64,000 nucleotides of DNA from Mesaphorura yosii (taxonomy: Eukaryota; Arthropoda; Collembola; Poduromorpha; Tullbergiidae), in the NCBI GenBank assembly GCA_009869945.1, contig WIXG01000227.1, forward strand, positions 62,001 through 126,000, in the 5' to 3' direction. Below the pieces are notes generated by a model. That model was not told the origin of the DNA and did not search any database. It worked only from the letters and a program-made list of their open reading frames with translations. Position numbers and translations under genes: made by a program. Of this stretch, positions 33,827-44,644 are shown piece after piece (within the stretch, counting starts at the first letter, position 1; each line of letters begins with the position of its first letter).

Positions 33827-35537
33827 ATGGATATGGATCCGATGGACGTTGAGTACCTGGAGAAGACGTTTGATGCAATGAGTACTGAAGAGGTACTTCA
33901 GGCGCCGGTTGGACGAGATAAACAGTACGGCATGCTCATGAATGCTTTAGGACAACCACAAGTATGAGACAGCTTCAACTATAAATTGAGTACTAGTAAA
34001 GTTTAGATCATCAGGACAGATGTGCGATTATTTGTATTTTCGGTTCTACAGGCTCCTGAGGAGGCTCGATTTAACATTCCTTGCGGGCTCCTGCTATGGG
34101 GCTCGCCCTCGAGTGGGAAATCGCATGTGGTGAGCGACGTTCTCAATGCAGCAAACGTTGAGCACTCAGCGGAAGTCAGCGCTTTCGATATGATGGAAGG
34201 AGCCCGAGTGTTCCTTGACGAAATTCTGCGTCAGCTAATCGGGACCAACGCAGAGCTCAAGAAGCACTGTGAGAATGGGATGCAGTTCTTGGAGGCATTA
34301 GCGGAGCTGAATCTGCCCATGGAAGAGCGAGTAGTTATTGTACGTCTCAAAACTCAGTCATGAATATGAATGCAAATAGAATCTCTGATTTTATTATGAG
34401 TCAATTTGTGTTAGGTCGTTTATAATGCGGAGCTTCTGCGGGTTGATCATGAAGATATTCTCTATATGCTTTTGAACGCCCAGGAGCAGACCGGACTGAA
34501 AATCTGCACGATTCTCTGCAGTAAAGTGCCTCCTGTCAGCTATTTTACCACAGGCATGAAAAACGTGCCGTCAATTCATTTTCCTTTGTATACGAAGGGT
34601 AAGTACTACAAAATTAATAGACTAGGGCAAATATATTTCAGTACTCAGATCATCAACAACTTCTTATACACGCCTAGATGAATTTTCCAAAATAATTCAC
34701 AAGGAGTTCACGGATTTGCACCGGAAGCAGTTCTTCACCGAATATCTCGACGCGTTCATTAACGTCCAGGTGAAGAATTGCCGGGACATTCGTAAACTTC
34801 TTAGAATGGTGAGTTTTGTGTGTCCTCGTGTACCATTCGGTCTTTAAAGGACCATTTTCTATTATGCTAACAGTTTGAGTCAAGCTACAACACATTCCTC
34901 CAAAATCCTCACGTTAGGACTGACAAATCTTTTCGCGAAGTTTGGAGCATTGCGAAGTCTCACATTGGGAACAGTTTTAGTAGTTCAAGTACCGGCACGA
35001 GCACCAGCGCAATGCCTGCGCTCACGTCTTCTGAAAATATCATCAGCAAAAATTTGTCATTGCATGCCAAATTCGTGCTTGTGGCGGCATATCTTGCATC
35101 ACAGAATCCAGCTTCATCTGATAAGCGCTTCTTCGTTCAGTCTCGTGCTGGCTCGAGTAAGAAGCCGAATATCATCACAACCGGAGTGAAGCGAGAGTCT
35201 GAGAATGGGACGGCAGTGGTGCATTCAAGACTTGTAGCCATTGTTGCAGCATTAATGCAGCAAACATGCAGGAGTTGGGAGCTCACGACAGGATTTCTTT
35301 CAATAATTCCCAGTTTGTGCAGCGCTGGTCTGATTGAGAGTGTGGGCAACCCGCTGGACGAGTGCAAGTACCGAAGCTGCACCGACTATGAGCTGGTGGT
35401 GAAATTGGGGCAGTAAGTATCCTATTAAATGAATCATTAATTCCAGAATTATAAGCATTAATTAGTAAGTATGCGTCATGATATATTTCAGGGACATTGG
35501 CATAGACGTGACGAAGTACTTGTACCGGATGATTTAG
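33827..35537 (+). CDS. ORC5: Origin recognition complex subunit 5
   Basis: AAA+ subunit of the complex that loads the MCM helicase at replication origins. Six exons (33827-33961, 34052-34339, 34415-34598, 34678-34808, 34874-35412, 35492-35537) give 440 residues; human ORC5 has 435. Walker A is GLLLWGSPSSGKSHVV; the Walker B position reads VVYNAELL, where vertebrate ORC5 has a related LDKAEYL. The C-terminal domain carries the ORC5 signature AKFVLVAAYLASQNPASSDKRFF, later RLVAIVAALMQQ and CKYRSCTDYELV, ending DIGIDVTKYLYRMI. The start was chosen because it gives the family length; the frame stays open to an ATG at 33596 that would add 77 Ser/Arg-rich residues. The altered Walker B (Asn for the usual Asp/Glu) suggests weak or absent ATP hydrolysis. 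Confidence 0.91.
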
Positions 35538-36215
35538 CCCGAATTGCAAACGACGCGTGTGAAATTTTCCACCCCAAAATCATGTGAGACTCGCGAGAAA
35601 GTCTGAGCCAACAGGCTGTGCCAAAGCCAACAGTATTTTTAGGAGAACACAGTTTGTACTTGCACCTTAGGCTGCAATTGTCTTTTTTTTTTACATTTTT
35701 ACATTAAAGACTGGCCTACAACCATTACAATTGAAACTGATTAAAATAATAGCACGAGCAGTTGGCACTTGACTAAATTACTTACATCCTATTTAATGCA
35801 GTTCGACTAAGCTTTTAGTTTCGCATTCAAGTCCCAAAAGTAACTGCACAAATATCCGTGCAACCACACGAGAATTCGCATATGCAAATATTAAAGACTT
35901 GCAAACTGCCTTTGTCATTCATTTCACATTCGCATCACTGCGCCTCGTCACCATCACTGATTAATCATGTTTTGACTCGACATTTGAACTTGGCAGCAAA
36001 GGACTCGCACTCGTGCATTAAGCATCATTTGACCAATTTAGTAATTAGTGGACTGGTATTTTCCTCTTCAACTCAAACTAAGGGAGACGAGTCGACGTGC
36101 TTGACTGCCCTTCGACTCGCGAATTTAGTTTCTAGTCTGAACTCACGCCATCCAGACTCGGCTGAAGACATCAGCGGTTCTTAATTGCAGACTTTTAACT
36201 TGACACTACGCAAAA
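35538..36215. other. ORC5 3' UTR and ACE-like upstream region
   Basis: ORC5 3' UTR with a T-run and ATTAAA near 35702, then upstream sequence of the next gene. A 108-codon ORF at 35858-36184 has no recognisable domain. Confidence 0.6.
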
Positions 36216-38374
36216 ATGCAATCGAGCGTGATTTTACTCTTACTTTCGGCCTCACTGGTAACAACCAGCGCGAATCCCAACCTGAAATCGATTGCAGACA
36301 CTGAGAATTACGTGAGCCAATACTTGACCAAGATTTCACCCAAACTGCTGCAGCACTGCCAAGGAATCGCCTACTCGACGTGGGGCCTGCATCTGAACCC
36401 ACTGGATAAGGAAGTGCAGGAGAAGAGCACCAGCGCCCAGGCCGCGTACGACGACTTCCTTCACCAGATAAAAGTCGAGCTGACCAAGTACCCGTGGCGA
36501 GAATTCAAGGACGATAACCTCAAGAAACACGTCGAGCGAGTCATTACAGACTCAAGTCCGTTGCCGTCAGCCTTGGCGCGGAAGTACAACGAACTGATGC
36601 AATCGTTGGAACTGAAGAAGGAGGTGGCGAAAAACAAGATGCTCGAGGATGAGCCGGAGATCGACGAGACGCGCATGTCGGTCAAGGCTTACTTCAATAA
36701 AGTGTACATGAGGAACAAGGACAGCTGGAAGCAGTTTTACAATGGCCTCGGGAAGCAGTTCAGGGCCCAATTTCCTGAATTTGTGAAGCTCTCGAAGGAG
36801 TACCTCAAAAACAGTTACGTGACCAGATCCGATCGGACGACGAGCCCGCTGTACGACGAAATCATGACCGAACTCAAGTCCATGCAGTCAGTCTGGGAGG
36901 AGGATCTCTTTCCGTTCTTCCAACAGCTTCACGCGTACGTGCGCGGCACTCTGAAGATCCTGTACGGCCGCCATCTCTCAAAAGCTGACCAGCTTATCCC
37001 GATCAGCCTGGTTGGGCGACTTGAGAGTTGGCTGGACGTCTACGGCGACTCGATTCCTTTCGAGTCAGTCCCGTCACGCGATGACATCACCGAAGCACTG
37101 CAGGTCAAAATGAACGTCTCCACCGTGGACATTTACCGGGAGGTCGAGGAGTACTTCATCTCCATCAATTTGCCGCCTGTGCAGCCCAAATTCTGGACCG
37201 ACTCTGTTTTTGAGCGTCCGGAGGACAAAGAAGTCATTTGTTCGAATTCCGTGCACACGTTTTGCTTCCAGAATGAGACTCGACTGCTTGAGTGCGATGG
37301 CGTCAGTTACTACACGTTGATGAAGGCGTATCCTTCTCTCGGCTCGTCTAAAATGTACATGCTGATTAAGAACATGGACCACTTTCCACTGCCGGAGCTG
37401 GATGAAGGTGAGAAGGCTCGCGACCGATGACCTTTTAACATGATAGATGTAGTTTAGTGATTCTTTTTCTTTTCAATCGGCGCCTGCATTTCTTTCTTTT
37501 GCTTTGCGCAGTCGTGAACGAGGCGATGAATGTGGTCTGGACTCTCTTTGGCTCGAACCCGGAACGATTCCGGCGAATGTATCTTCTGGAGCCCAACCCG
37601 AATCAGGTCGGAAGTCTGGGCGCGGCCCCGTTGACCCGAGAAGAGATTCGCAAGCTTAAAAGCCGAAATGCGGAGATCAACACAAATTTCCAACACATCC
37701 AGGCGCTCTACTTGATTCCCGAACTTGCCAACGTCCTCAGCACACAAACGTGGTGGTGGCGAGTATACAACGGGAACTACACCAACGAGACTTTGTGGAA
37801 CTGCGAATACTGGAAGGTGCGCGGGCAGTACGAAGGCGTGGCGCCGCCGATCCGACGGGGCAAGAATCACTTCGACCCATTCTGGCTCATGGCTCCAACC
37901 ACGTACAAGTCAGTTCAAAAATTCATCGCCAACCTCCTCGCGTTCCACATCCACAAGTCGCTCTGCATCACGGCGGGCGAGTACGAGGAAGAGGAGGACC
38001 CACGCAGCCCGATGGCTGACACCACGACCACGACGCAGAACCCGACGTACGTCAAGTACCCGAAGGTCATGTACGAAAAGAGGAGCGGAGCCTACAGAAG
38101 CAGCTACACTTCAGGACAGCGAAAACTGCTGCGGAATTGTGACATCACAGACAGCAAAGCGGTTGGCAATAAACTCCGGAAACTGGCTGCCAGCGGAGCA
38201 CTCGCGGACTGGCGAAAGACGCTGAAATTCTTCACGGGTTCGGAGGAGCTGACCACGGGACCGCTGCTGGAGTACTTCAAGCCGTACATCTCCTGGCTCA
38301 CAGACTACAACAAGAAGACGCGATTTCCAGTTGGGTGGAAGCCGCCGAAGGGAAAAGTACAGGTCACGTGTTAA
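36216..38374 (+). CDS. ACE-like (peptidase M2) protein lacking the zinc site
   Basis: Two exons (36216-37407, 37512-38374) give 684 residues with a signal peptide (SSVILLLLSASLVTTSA). Overall layout follows angiotensin-converting enzymes: helical N-terminus (YVSQYLTKISPKLLQHCQGIAYSTWGL), LVGRLESWLDVYGDS near the lid, and a C-terminal part with FIANLLAFHIHKSLCITAG and GPLLEYFKPYISWL. Where active ACE has the zinc motif HEMGH this protein reads around AYPSLGSSKMYML, so both histidines and the catalytic Glu are gone. The distal Glu region (HEAIGD in ACE) reads NEAMNV, keeping only Glu. It should be catalytically dead. Known relatives of this kind are C. elegans ACN-1, needed for moulting, and inactive Drosophila Ance paralogues. 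No C-terminal anchor, so probably secreted. An acidic Thr-rich insertion (EEEEDPRSPMADTTTTTQ) is unusual. Confidence 0.85.
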
Positions 38375-38488
38375 TTAATTAAGCCGTCGGCCCAAGCCCA
38401 TGTTTTAATACGGCGATGACTGCATTACAAACGAATTAGTAGCATGTAATATTAGCTGAGGACATTAAACTTACTGTTCTTGTATCGT

Positions 38489-39514
38489 TCATATTTGTCT
38501 GGTGCTTGTTCCACCAAACACGGAAGGGAGCTGGTCACGCGAAATAAATCTGTCCAGGACTTTGTTCATCTGATTCTTGTCGCTGTTGATAAGGTACAAA
38601 TGCTGAGCAAGATGACCGGACCAGAAAGGCTTTGAGAGTTCGACAATCGGCGAGAAGATTTCGGGCACTAAACGAGATGTTCGAATCAAATTCCAATCAT
38701 TGCGAACTTGTAGTTCCAGAGAAGGAGGACAAGCGCATACTTACCATTGACCAAGACTGTCTCCTTCATGTGCTGGGGATAATGTCGCTCGTACGTCGTG
38801 ATGAAGTGCAAGTAGTACGGGACGCAGCGCACGCATCCATGCTGACGAAGATTGTACCCATAAATACTCGACAGGAAAATGAACCGTGTGCAATTCGTTC
38901 CAGCCTCTTGCCCAAGCTGCCGCGCCAGTCTGCTCGGTACCTCGAAGTATACTTTAGTAACGTATCTCAGAAAATTGTCCATCTGTCCCGCAAGGGCCAC
39001 CTTCCGCAGATCCCACTGGGCTCCATTCTGAACCATCACCACAGGACGCCCATCTCTGTCTCGGGCTTTGGTGTCAACGCGGAAATTCTTCTCAAACTGC
39101 GGAAACGGTTCTTCAGCGAGTTGGTCAATCTTTTCGTCCTGGCGCCATTTCAAGCTCCGCTTCAACATCTCTCCAGCCTGCTGGATGTCAAGCCGTTTTG
39201 CGCGCAGCCAGTGGACCAAATACTCATCGTGCTGCATGTGCTCACCGTACAGGTCGTTTTTCATCAACTCTCGAAACTGTAAAGACAAAGACAAAGCTCA
39301 ACAATCAACTACGAAACTGAAGCCCCTTTGTTCTAATGGTGATCAGGAAACACAAGTAGATCTGTAATTTTATCATCATACTGACCTTAGCCAAGGCTAT
39401 TTTTTCTTCTTCCGTGTAAACTGCCTCCTCACAAATCTTCGCTCCTGAACTTCCGATCTGGAGGCACCAAATCAACATATAAACTACAAGAGCCGTGGAA
39501 TTTAGTTTAGCCAT
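38489..39514 (-). CDS. CRAL-TRIO/SEC14-domain lipid-transfer protein with a signal peptide
   Basis: Three exons on the minus strand (39386-39514, 38745-39276, 38489-38667) give 279 residues. The CRAL-TRIO N-terminal part is plain: HDEYLVHWLRAKRLDIQQAGEMLKRSLKWRQ. The lipid-binding lobe follows: RDRDGRPVVMVQNG, YVTKVYFEVPSRLARQ, RFIFLSSIYGYNL, YERHYPQHMKETVLVNVPEIF, FSPIVELSKPFWSGH, and the end FISRDQLPSVFGGT, the classical SEC14 closing motif. Such proteins bind phosphatidylinositol, tocopherol or retinal-like lipids, normally in the cytosol. Here the start MAKLNSTALVVYMLIWCLQI is a good signal peptide followed by a charged helix, so the protein should enter the secretory pathway. Phases match on both introns. 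It lies tail-to-tail with the ACE-like gene, 114 bases between stops. The GOLD domain found in SEC14L relatives is absent. Confidence 0.87.
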
Positions 39515-40655
39515 TTTGTAACTGCACTTTGAAAATCCACGCTTAACTCGTGTTTAACGAATTACGCCGTAGCGGCAAGTGCAGCGACTTTCCGGTTCTC
39601 CCACAGTTTAGACACGAAACTGAATTGAAATTCGATTGTTCGTCAGGCACGGCACTGCATTTTCCCACGGCGCAACGCGCAACTCCGAATTAAAACGTAT
39701 AGGCGGTCATAGCTTGTAAACAGTAATTAATTTTGCTGTGCTCGTGCTCGTGAGAAAAAATAAGGTTGGGCAGGTTCCACCTCTTAGAACAAGAACTTGC
39801 ACTACAACAAATAGCCCCAACTCATGATTTTGCCTAGGCTGACAAGAAAAAGCAGTCTGGTTGTTTGGTCCAAAACAAGTTTCTTGGGCACGTTTTTGCG
39901 TGCCTCCAGTTTCCCTCAATCTTAATTACAGGCTTTTTACTTGTTGTACCCTCAGCACAATAACTAGCTTCTAGTAATGTTCATCTCACAAATTTGTCCA
40001 CTCCACCTGGTCAAGAAATGTGATAATTTTTTTTGTGATGCGATGGTAAAGTTGCAATGAGAATTTCCTTAAGCTCAAGCATCGTGAAATCTGGATTCGT
40101 CAGCCGACGATTCCCTGGACGCTGCTTTCATACAATGATTTATGACCTTAATGACAGGTTTAAAGCCTCCGACAAATGTCAAATACGTGTAATCATTCTT
40201 GGCCTTGGTGGTTGTGGAAATATTCTACGCACAATTAGAAATGTAATTGACACTCGACTGGAACTTCGTCATATGAGACTTGGATCATCATTTGAGACGA
40301 TCGAACCTGACCCAATGAAATTGGGGAAACCTTTCTACTGGGCATTGTGTGGATTGAAATGTAATGATTTATGATGCAGATCCATCATTTAATGATGGCC
40401 ACTGATCGAAAAAATCTCATGAGTCCTGATCACCACTACTTGAAGCGCGATGAAGAAGAAAATGCACAAAGACGAGAAACCATTCGCCAACTTGACGAAT
40501 CTCTCATGAGCCCGGGAATCTTATATGACGTGTTGAAATTAAGACGCTTTTGCGCCAAGAGCCAGGGAGGTGTTCAGACAGAAGTTTCGTCAGCAATCTG
40601 CACTGAGTTGTGGGACCATTGATTTGACTACTTGTTAAGTGCCTTCGGTCACACA
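39515..40655. other. Intergenic, SEC14-like promoter and upstream region of the dsRBD gene
   Basis: ORFs at 40057-40374 (105 codons) and 40371-40622 (83 codons) lie just before the dsRNA-binding gene. They show no domain and could not be spliced to it in phase, so I leave them as upstream sequence. A near-perfect palindrome CCATCATTTAATGATGG lies close to 40381. Confidence 0.5.
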
Positions 40656-41834
40656 ATGGCTTCTGGGAAAGACTCTGCTGGATCCAAACCTGGAATCCCC
40701 TTCATAAAAAATTATTTCATTAATGGCAAGAGTTATGTTACGTGGTTAAACGAACTGTGTCAAAAGTGGACACTGAACCACAATGTAGCCAAGTTTGACT
40801 ACATTGAGGCTACACCAGGGATTGTAGGCTCAAACAGGTTCGTGTCAGAGTGCACAATTTTCCATGAACTGAAGCCTATATCAGGTGAGTTCCTACTGCC
40901 AACATCAGTATTGAGAACTCCAAGTTTCTTAACGTCTTTTAACTTTTAGTAATTGGTCGTGGCGAGTCGAAGAAGATGGCTCAGCAAACTAGCGCGTACA
41001 ACATGCTGAACAAACTTGAACTCACGGTAACTTCGTTGGCAGGAGCCTCAAAACCTGTCGAACTATTGAATCAGTTAGCCTTGGCGAATGAGACTGGAAC
41101 TCTGACGGAGAAAGCGATGGTATGCCCCTGTTTGTGCCTTTTATTAATGTCTGATCTCGTATTCAGTTTCTCTTATCCAGGTGGATCAGCAAGCACGCAC
41201 GTGTCGTAGTTCAGCGAAGTTTCCACTTGTGACTTCGAGCTATTCGTCGACATCCACAGAAGATTCATCTCCCTCCTCTGAAAGACAGAGCAACTTCAAA
41301 AAACTCGCTGAAGAAGCTGAACTGGAGACAGTCAAAAAATTGTTGGCAGAACAAAATGTACAGCGTCAACGAATTCAGCAAACCGGGAATTCGGTGTCCA
41401 ACTGTATAAAGATTCGCACAGATCAGAATTACACAACGGAGCAGACGAATAAAATAATTCGCGCCTTAGCTGGAGACACGATGGACGTAAGGCTCTTGGT
41501 CGGTTTTGCTCCTTCAACTCGTTCAACAACATTTCTATCCAACCATATGTAGAATCTTATGAGAGACAACGTTCCGTTTGACTCTTCCATCCAAATTATT
41601 GAGGCAATCGCGGCAGATGCCCAGAAGAATGGTGCACGTGTAGAGCTTCAAATCGTGCCAGTGGTGGCGAGCGAGGACGTCCCATGCCACATGTCACTCG
41701 CTCGATTCGTGCTGGATGACCATGCTCTTGTCTACCCTGGAGAAGGTGAAACGCCAGACATTGCAAACGAAGTTGCTGCCACCCGTATGGCGAGGAGTCT
41801 CCACCATATCTGCAGTTCTAATCGATGGGTTTAG
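40656..41834 (+). CDS. Double-stranded RNA-binding protein (TARBP2/PRKRA/R2D2-like layout)
   Basis: Four exons (40656-40884, 40950-41119, 41181-41486, 41553-41834) give 328 residues. The first dsRBD runs over the exon 1/2 border: KSYVTWLNELCQKW as helix 1, a strand with GSNRFVSECTI, and the RNA-contacting loop-helix GRGESKKMAQQTSAYNMLNKL, where the KK of the KKxAK motif is present. A Ser-rich linker and a basic coiled stretch follow. The C-terminal 80 residues look like a second, decayed dsRBD (VPFDSSIQIIEAIAADAQ, then CHMSLARFVL, then ETPDIANEVAATRMARSLHHI), with the lysines lost, as in the protein-interaction dsRBD of TARBP/Loqs/R2D2. A partner role in small-RNA loading is therefore possible but not shown. 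Staufen- or ADAR-type proteins are less likely, given length and no extra domain. Confidence 0.75.
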
Positions 41835-41885
41835 GAAGGAAATGAAACAACGACATGAAATGACTTCTTTTGATAAAAACTCGAT

Positions 41886-41891
41886 TTTATT
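41886..41891 (-). terminator. Poly(A) signal of the GDPD gene
   Basis: AATAAA on the minus strand only 8 bases behind the stop codon, lying between two convergent genes whose stops are 64 bases apart. Confidence 0.5.
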
Positions 41892-41898
41892 TTGTTAT

Positions 41899-43260
41899 TC
41901 ACAAATTAAATGCAGATGTTCTTAATGACTTGCAAAGCTTGTCACTGTAATTCTCTCGTATATTACACGACTCGGCAACGTTCTCAACAAATATAGCATC
42001 AACTCCAGCATTGAAGTAGAATTCCATTTCTTTCATTTTGTTTTGGCGAAGGTGTTTGGTGCAAGAAGTTTGCTTATCTGTGGGAAATTCCCTGGAGTCT
42101 TTCACTGTGTAGACCGACAATCTCCTCCCGTACTTGTGAAGCTCGGCTACCAGCTTTTCTAACGGCACGAATCCGCCCAGCCGTGCAATCTCCGTCTCAT
42201 CGTACGGGTACTGTAAGTTGTCTGCCTCTATCCGCGTGCCCTTGCGCAGGAACTCTTTCCAGATGCCCAGCCCGCCGATTTGCATCCGCGCCACGTCCTT
42301 GATGCCTTGATACGTCAAGTAGCGGATGTCCGTGTCGATGAGCAACACAGTTTCGTAATCGGCACGAGCAGAAATGTAAGTGAGGGTTTCGTGCTCGAAG
42401 CACTGGACAATCACCTGCTTGTATGTTGCTATGCCCGTAGCCGTGACTGTAGCTTCACCTTGTAGTGGGTAGCTGTTTTCCTGCATCACTCTCAGGAAAG
42501 TGTCTTCCATGAAGTGCGGTGGACGTCCATCCAATCCATTATGGAATGTCGGGTACTTTAACTCGGGAACGATTCCTGGCCATGCAATTGAGTCATGTCA
42601 AGCCAAATTACTACGCGAGCCTTCAAAATGTCGAAGCTTACCAATTTGTCGTCCAAGCTTCTTGTGTAATCCCTGCACCAATTGCAAGAATTCCATGTAC
42701 GTCGGAATCTCAAACATATCGTTGAATACTTGTGGCCGAATTCCAATGGCTGATTGACGCACGCGCAGTGTCTTCAGCTCAGCCAGCGTAAAGTCCTTTA
42801 TAAACCAGTCATCCTGCACGCTGTACGTGTCGTGGCCGATCTTGCCTGAATAACTGCTGCGAAGATACTTGAATTCGGGGTGGTTCTCGACGTCCGTGGA
42901 GTCTTTCAAGAAGAGGTCGTGGTGGCAGACGAGTTGACCGTCCTTCGTGAGCACGAGATCGGGCTCAAGGTAGTCTGCGTGTAGAATGGCCGCCACTTCG
43001 TATCCGGGCAGCGTGTGCTCTGGAAACAGAACCTTTTCTCCGCGATGGGCGAAAAGTTGGGTGGGCTCTCCGCTCAGTGTCGCCCATTTCTTGCCTCTAC
43101 CACGAGTACGCCTCTTGCCGCAGGAATTCTTTGCCGAATGTGGCTGCTGCTTCTCGATTGGGTAAAATCTGTCACAGATATTGCTCAGCGTCCGTAAAGG
43201 CAGCAGAAAGAAGAAACTCGCGAAAGCAGCGAAGGTTAACCTGAAGAAGTGGATTGCCAT
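41899..43260 (-). CDS. GlpQ-type glycerophosphodiester phosphodiesterase
   Basis: Hydrolyses glycerophosphodiesters to glycerol 3-phosphate and an alcohol. Two exons on the minus strand (42642-43260, 41899-42575) give 431 residues; intron 42576-42641. The start at 43260 opens a hydrophobic leader (FFRLTFAAFASFFFLLPL), a signal peptide or anchor; an ATG at 43296 would add 12 residues. The TIM-barrel catalytic set is complete: AHRGEKVLFPEHTLPGY gives the first His and Glu, LEPDLVLTKDGQLVCHHD gives the metal Glu/Asp and second His. Later strands follow: IVPELKYPTFHN, VIVQCFEHETL, LGIWKEF, RLSVYTVKD, and VDAIFVENVAESC. The long insertion between the barrel strands and the overall order match GlpQ and plant/fungal GDPD rather than the short vertebrate GDE1/GDPD1 form. 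Not clearly of animal type; see findings. Confidence 0.92.
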
Positions 43261-44644
43261 CTCAGAAAAGACTGGGCGCGTAATGGTGAATTCCAATTTG
43301 CACTAAACTCGAGACGAACCACAATTATCTGTGCGTGTCAGTCTGCGTTTCACGTGGCATTAATTGAGTTAATTGCACTTTGTGATTACGATGCCGTGTA
43401 ATGCAATGTTGAGCACGCGCGTGCGTGTCATTTGCCATTGCATAAATTATTGTCATTCTTTGAATTCGAAAGTTTCCAAGAATGGCTGGTATGATTTGCT
43501 ATTACACAATGCATTGTACAAAATAAAGCTTTGTTTATGTGCGCTTGCTTGTCGTTGTTACTACGAGCGTCCACTAAATTAGAATTACAAGGAATGTGCA
43601 AAGTGTCCTTCTTTCGCCTGAAATATGGGAATCATTTCTCTCAGAGTTGTACGGCCGCGTGGAGTGATCACCCGCTTCCTCTTTGTGATAATCCGAAGCT
43701 CTGGTCATTAAGATTTCCCACCCAAACAAAAACATGAGTTCGACGAAGAGGTTTGTACTTTCGGCAAAGAGTTCTCGATGATCACGATGAATGGGAGTAT
43801 ATTGGATCAAAGAACGAGCGGAAACAGGAATTATTCGGTGCTCGGATTTGCCCGAATTACATACATTGATGTGCATATATTGCATTGACTGCAACTTGGA
43901 TTGAATTCCGTCAAAGCGATGGACGACACAATCTTTCCCGTCTGGATTCTTACGCCTATGGGAAAATGACAGCGTAATGAGAAAAGTAGCTATAATTGTA
44001 TATTGTAGATTCCTCAGACGAGCGAATTTTTACTGATTCATCAGAGCACTCGGTCCATGCATTTTATAATTCGCATTTGACAAGTCTGCACTACTGAGAA
44101 CTTTGCAGAACTTTGAGAAGTCGACCGAGAACGTGTCTACAAGTCTACGTTTACGAGTCTTGGCGCAGGGAAGCAAATGGTACTCGCTGCCTGGATTTCG
44201 TAAAGTAATAATAAGTTGTGCCTGGTAAAATCCACATTCATCACGTGTGCACCGTGATTAAATGATTAATTTCTTATCTTGTTCTTGCTATTTTATCCTT
44301 TCAGCTCGTAACAACAGTTTCAATGCGCCTCCTGTCAGTTCATAGTTGGTGACTTATTCGCGACACGCAAACGTTCAATATTGAAAGATAAGCGGGTGAG
44401 ATTGAGAACGAACAGAAAGAGTGACGTGTGTATGACTAAACAACAAGTGACAAGCGATGAGGCACACTGTAGAGTGTGTGTTTTTGCTGATAAGGCGAGC
44501 TCCATTTTTGCGCTCTCGTTACAAAAGTCCGAGGATCTTAATTGAGTACAATCAAGTAACGGATCAACGGGTTCTTGGTTTCTGGAGCTTTGGAAAGGCA
44601 GTTGGATTCCGCGTTCGGTTCAACATACTGGGTCACAAGTCACG
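43261..44644. other. Divergent intergenic region, GDPD / MARVEL-like
   Basis: About 1.4 kb of upstream sequence of two genes read apart. Several ORFs of 60-106 codons, none with a domain. No repeat or RNA gene seen. Confidence 0.6.

Noticed and set aside
40057-40622. Two ORFs of 105 and 83 codons as upstream exons of the dsRNA-binding gene
   Set aside because: No in-phase splice path to the dsRBD exon and no domain; the ATG at 40656 gives a sensible protein on its own.
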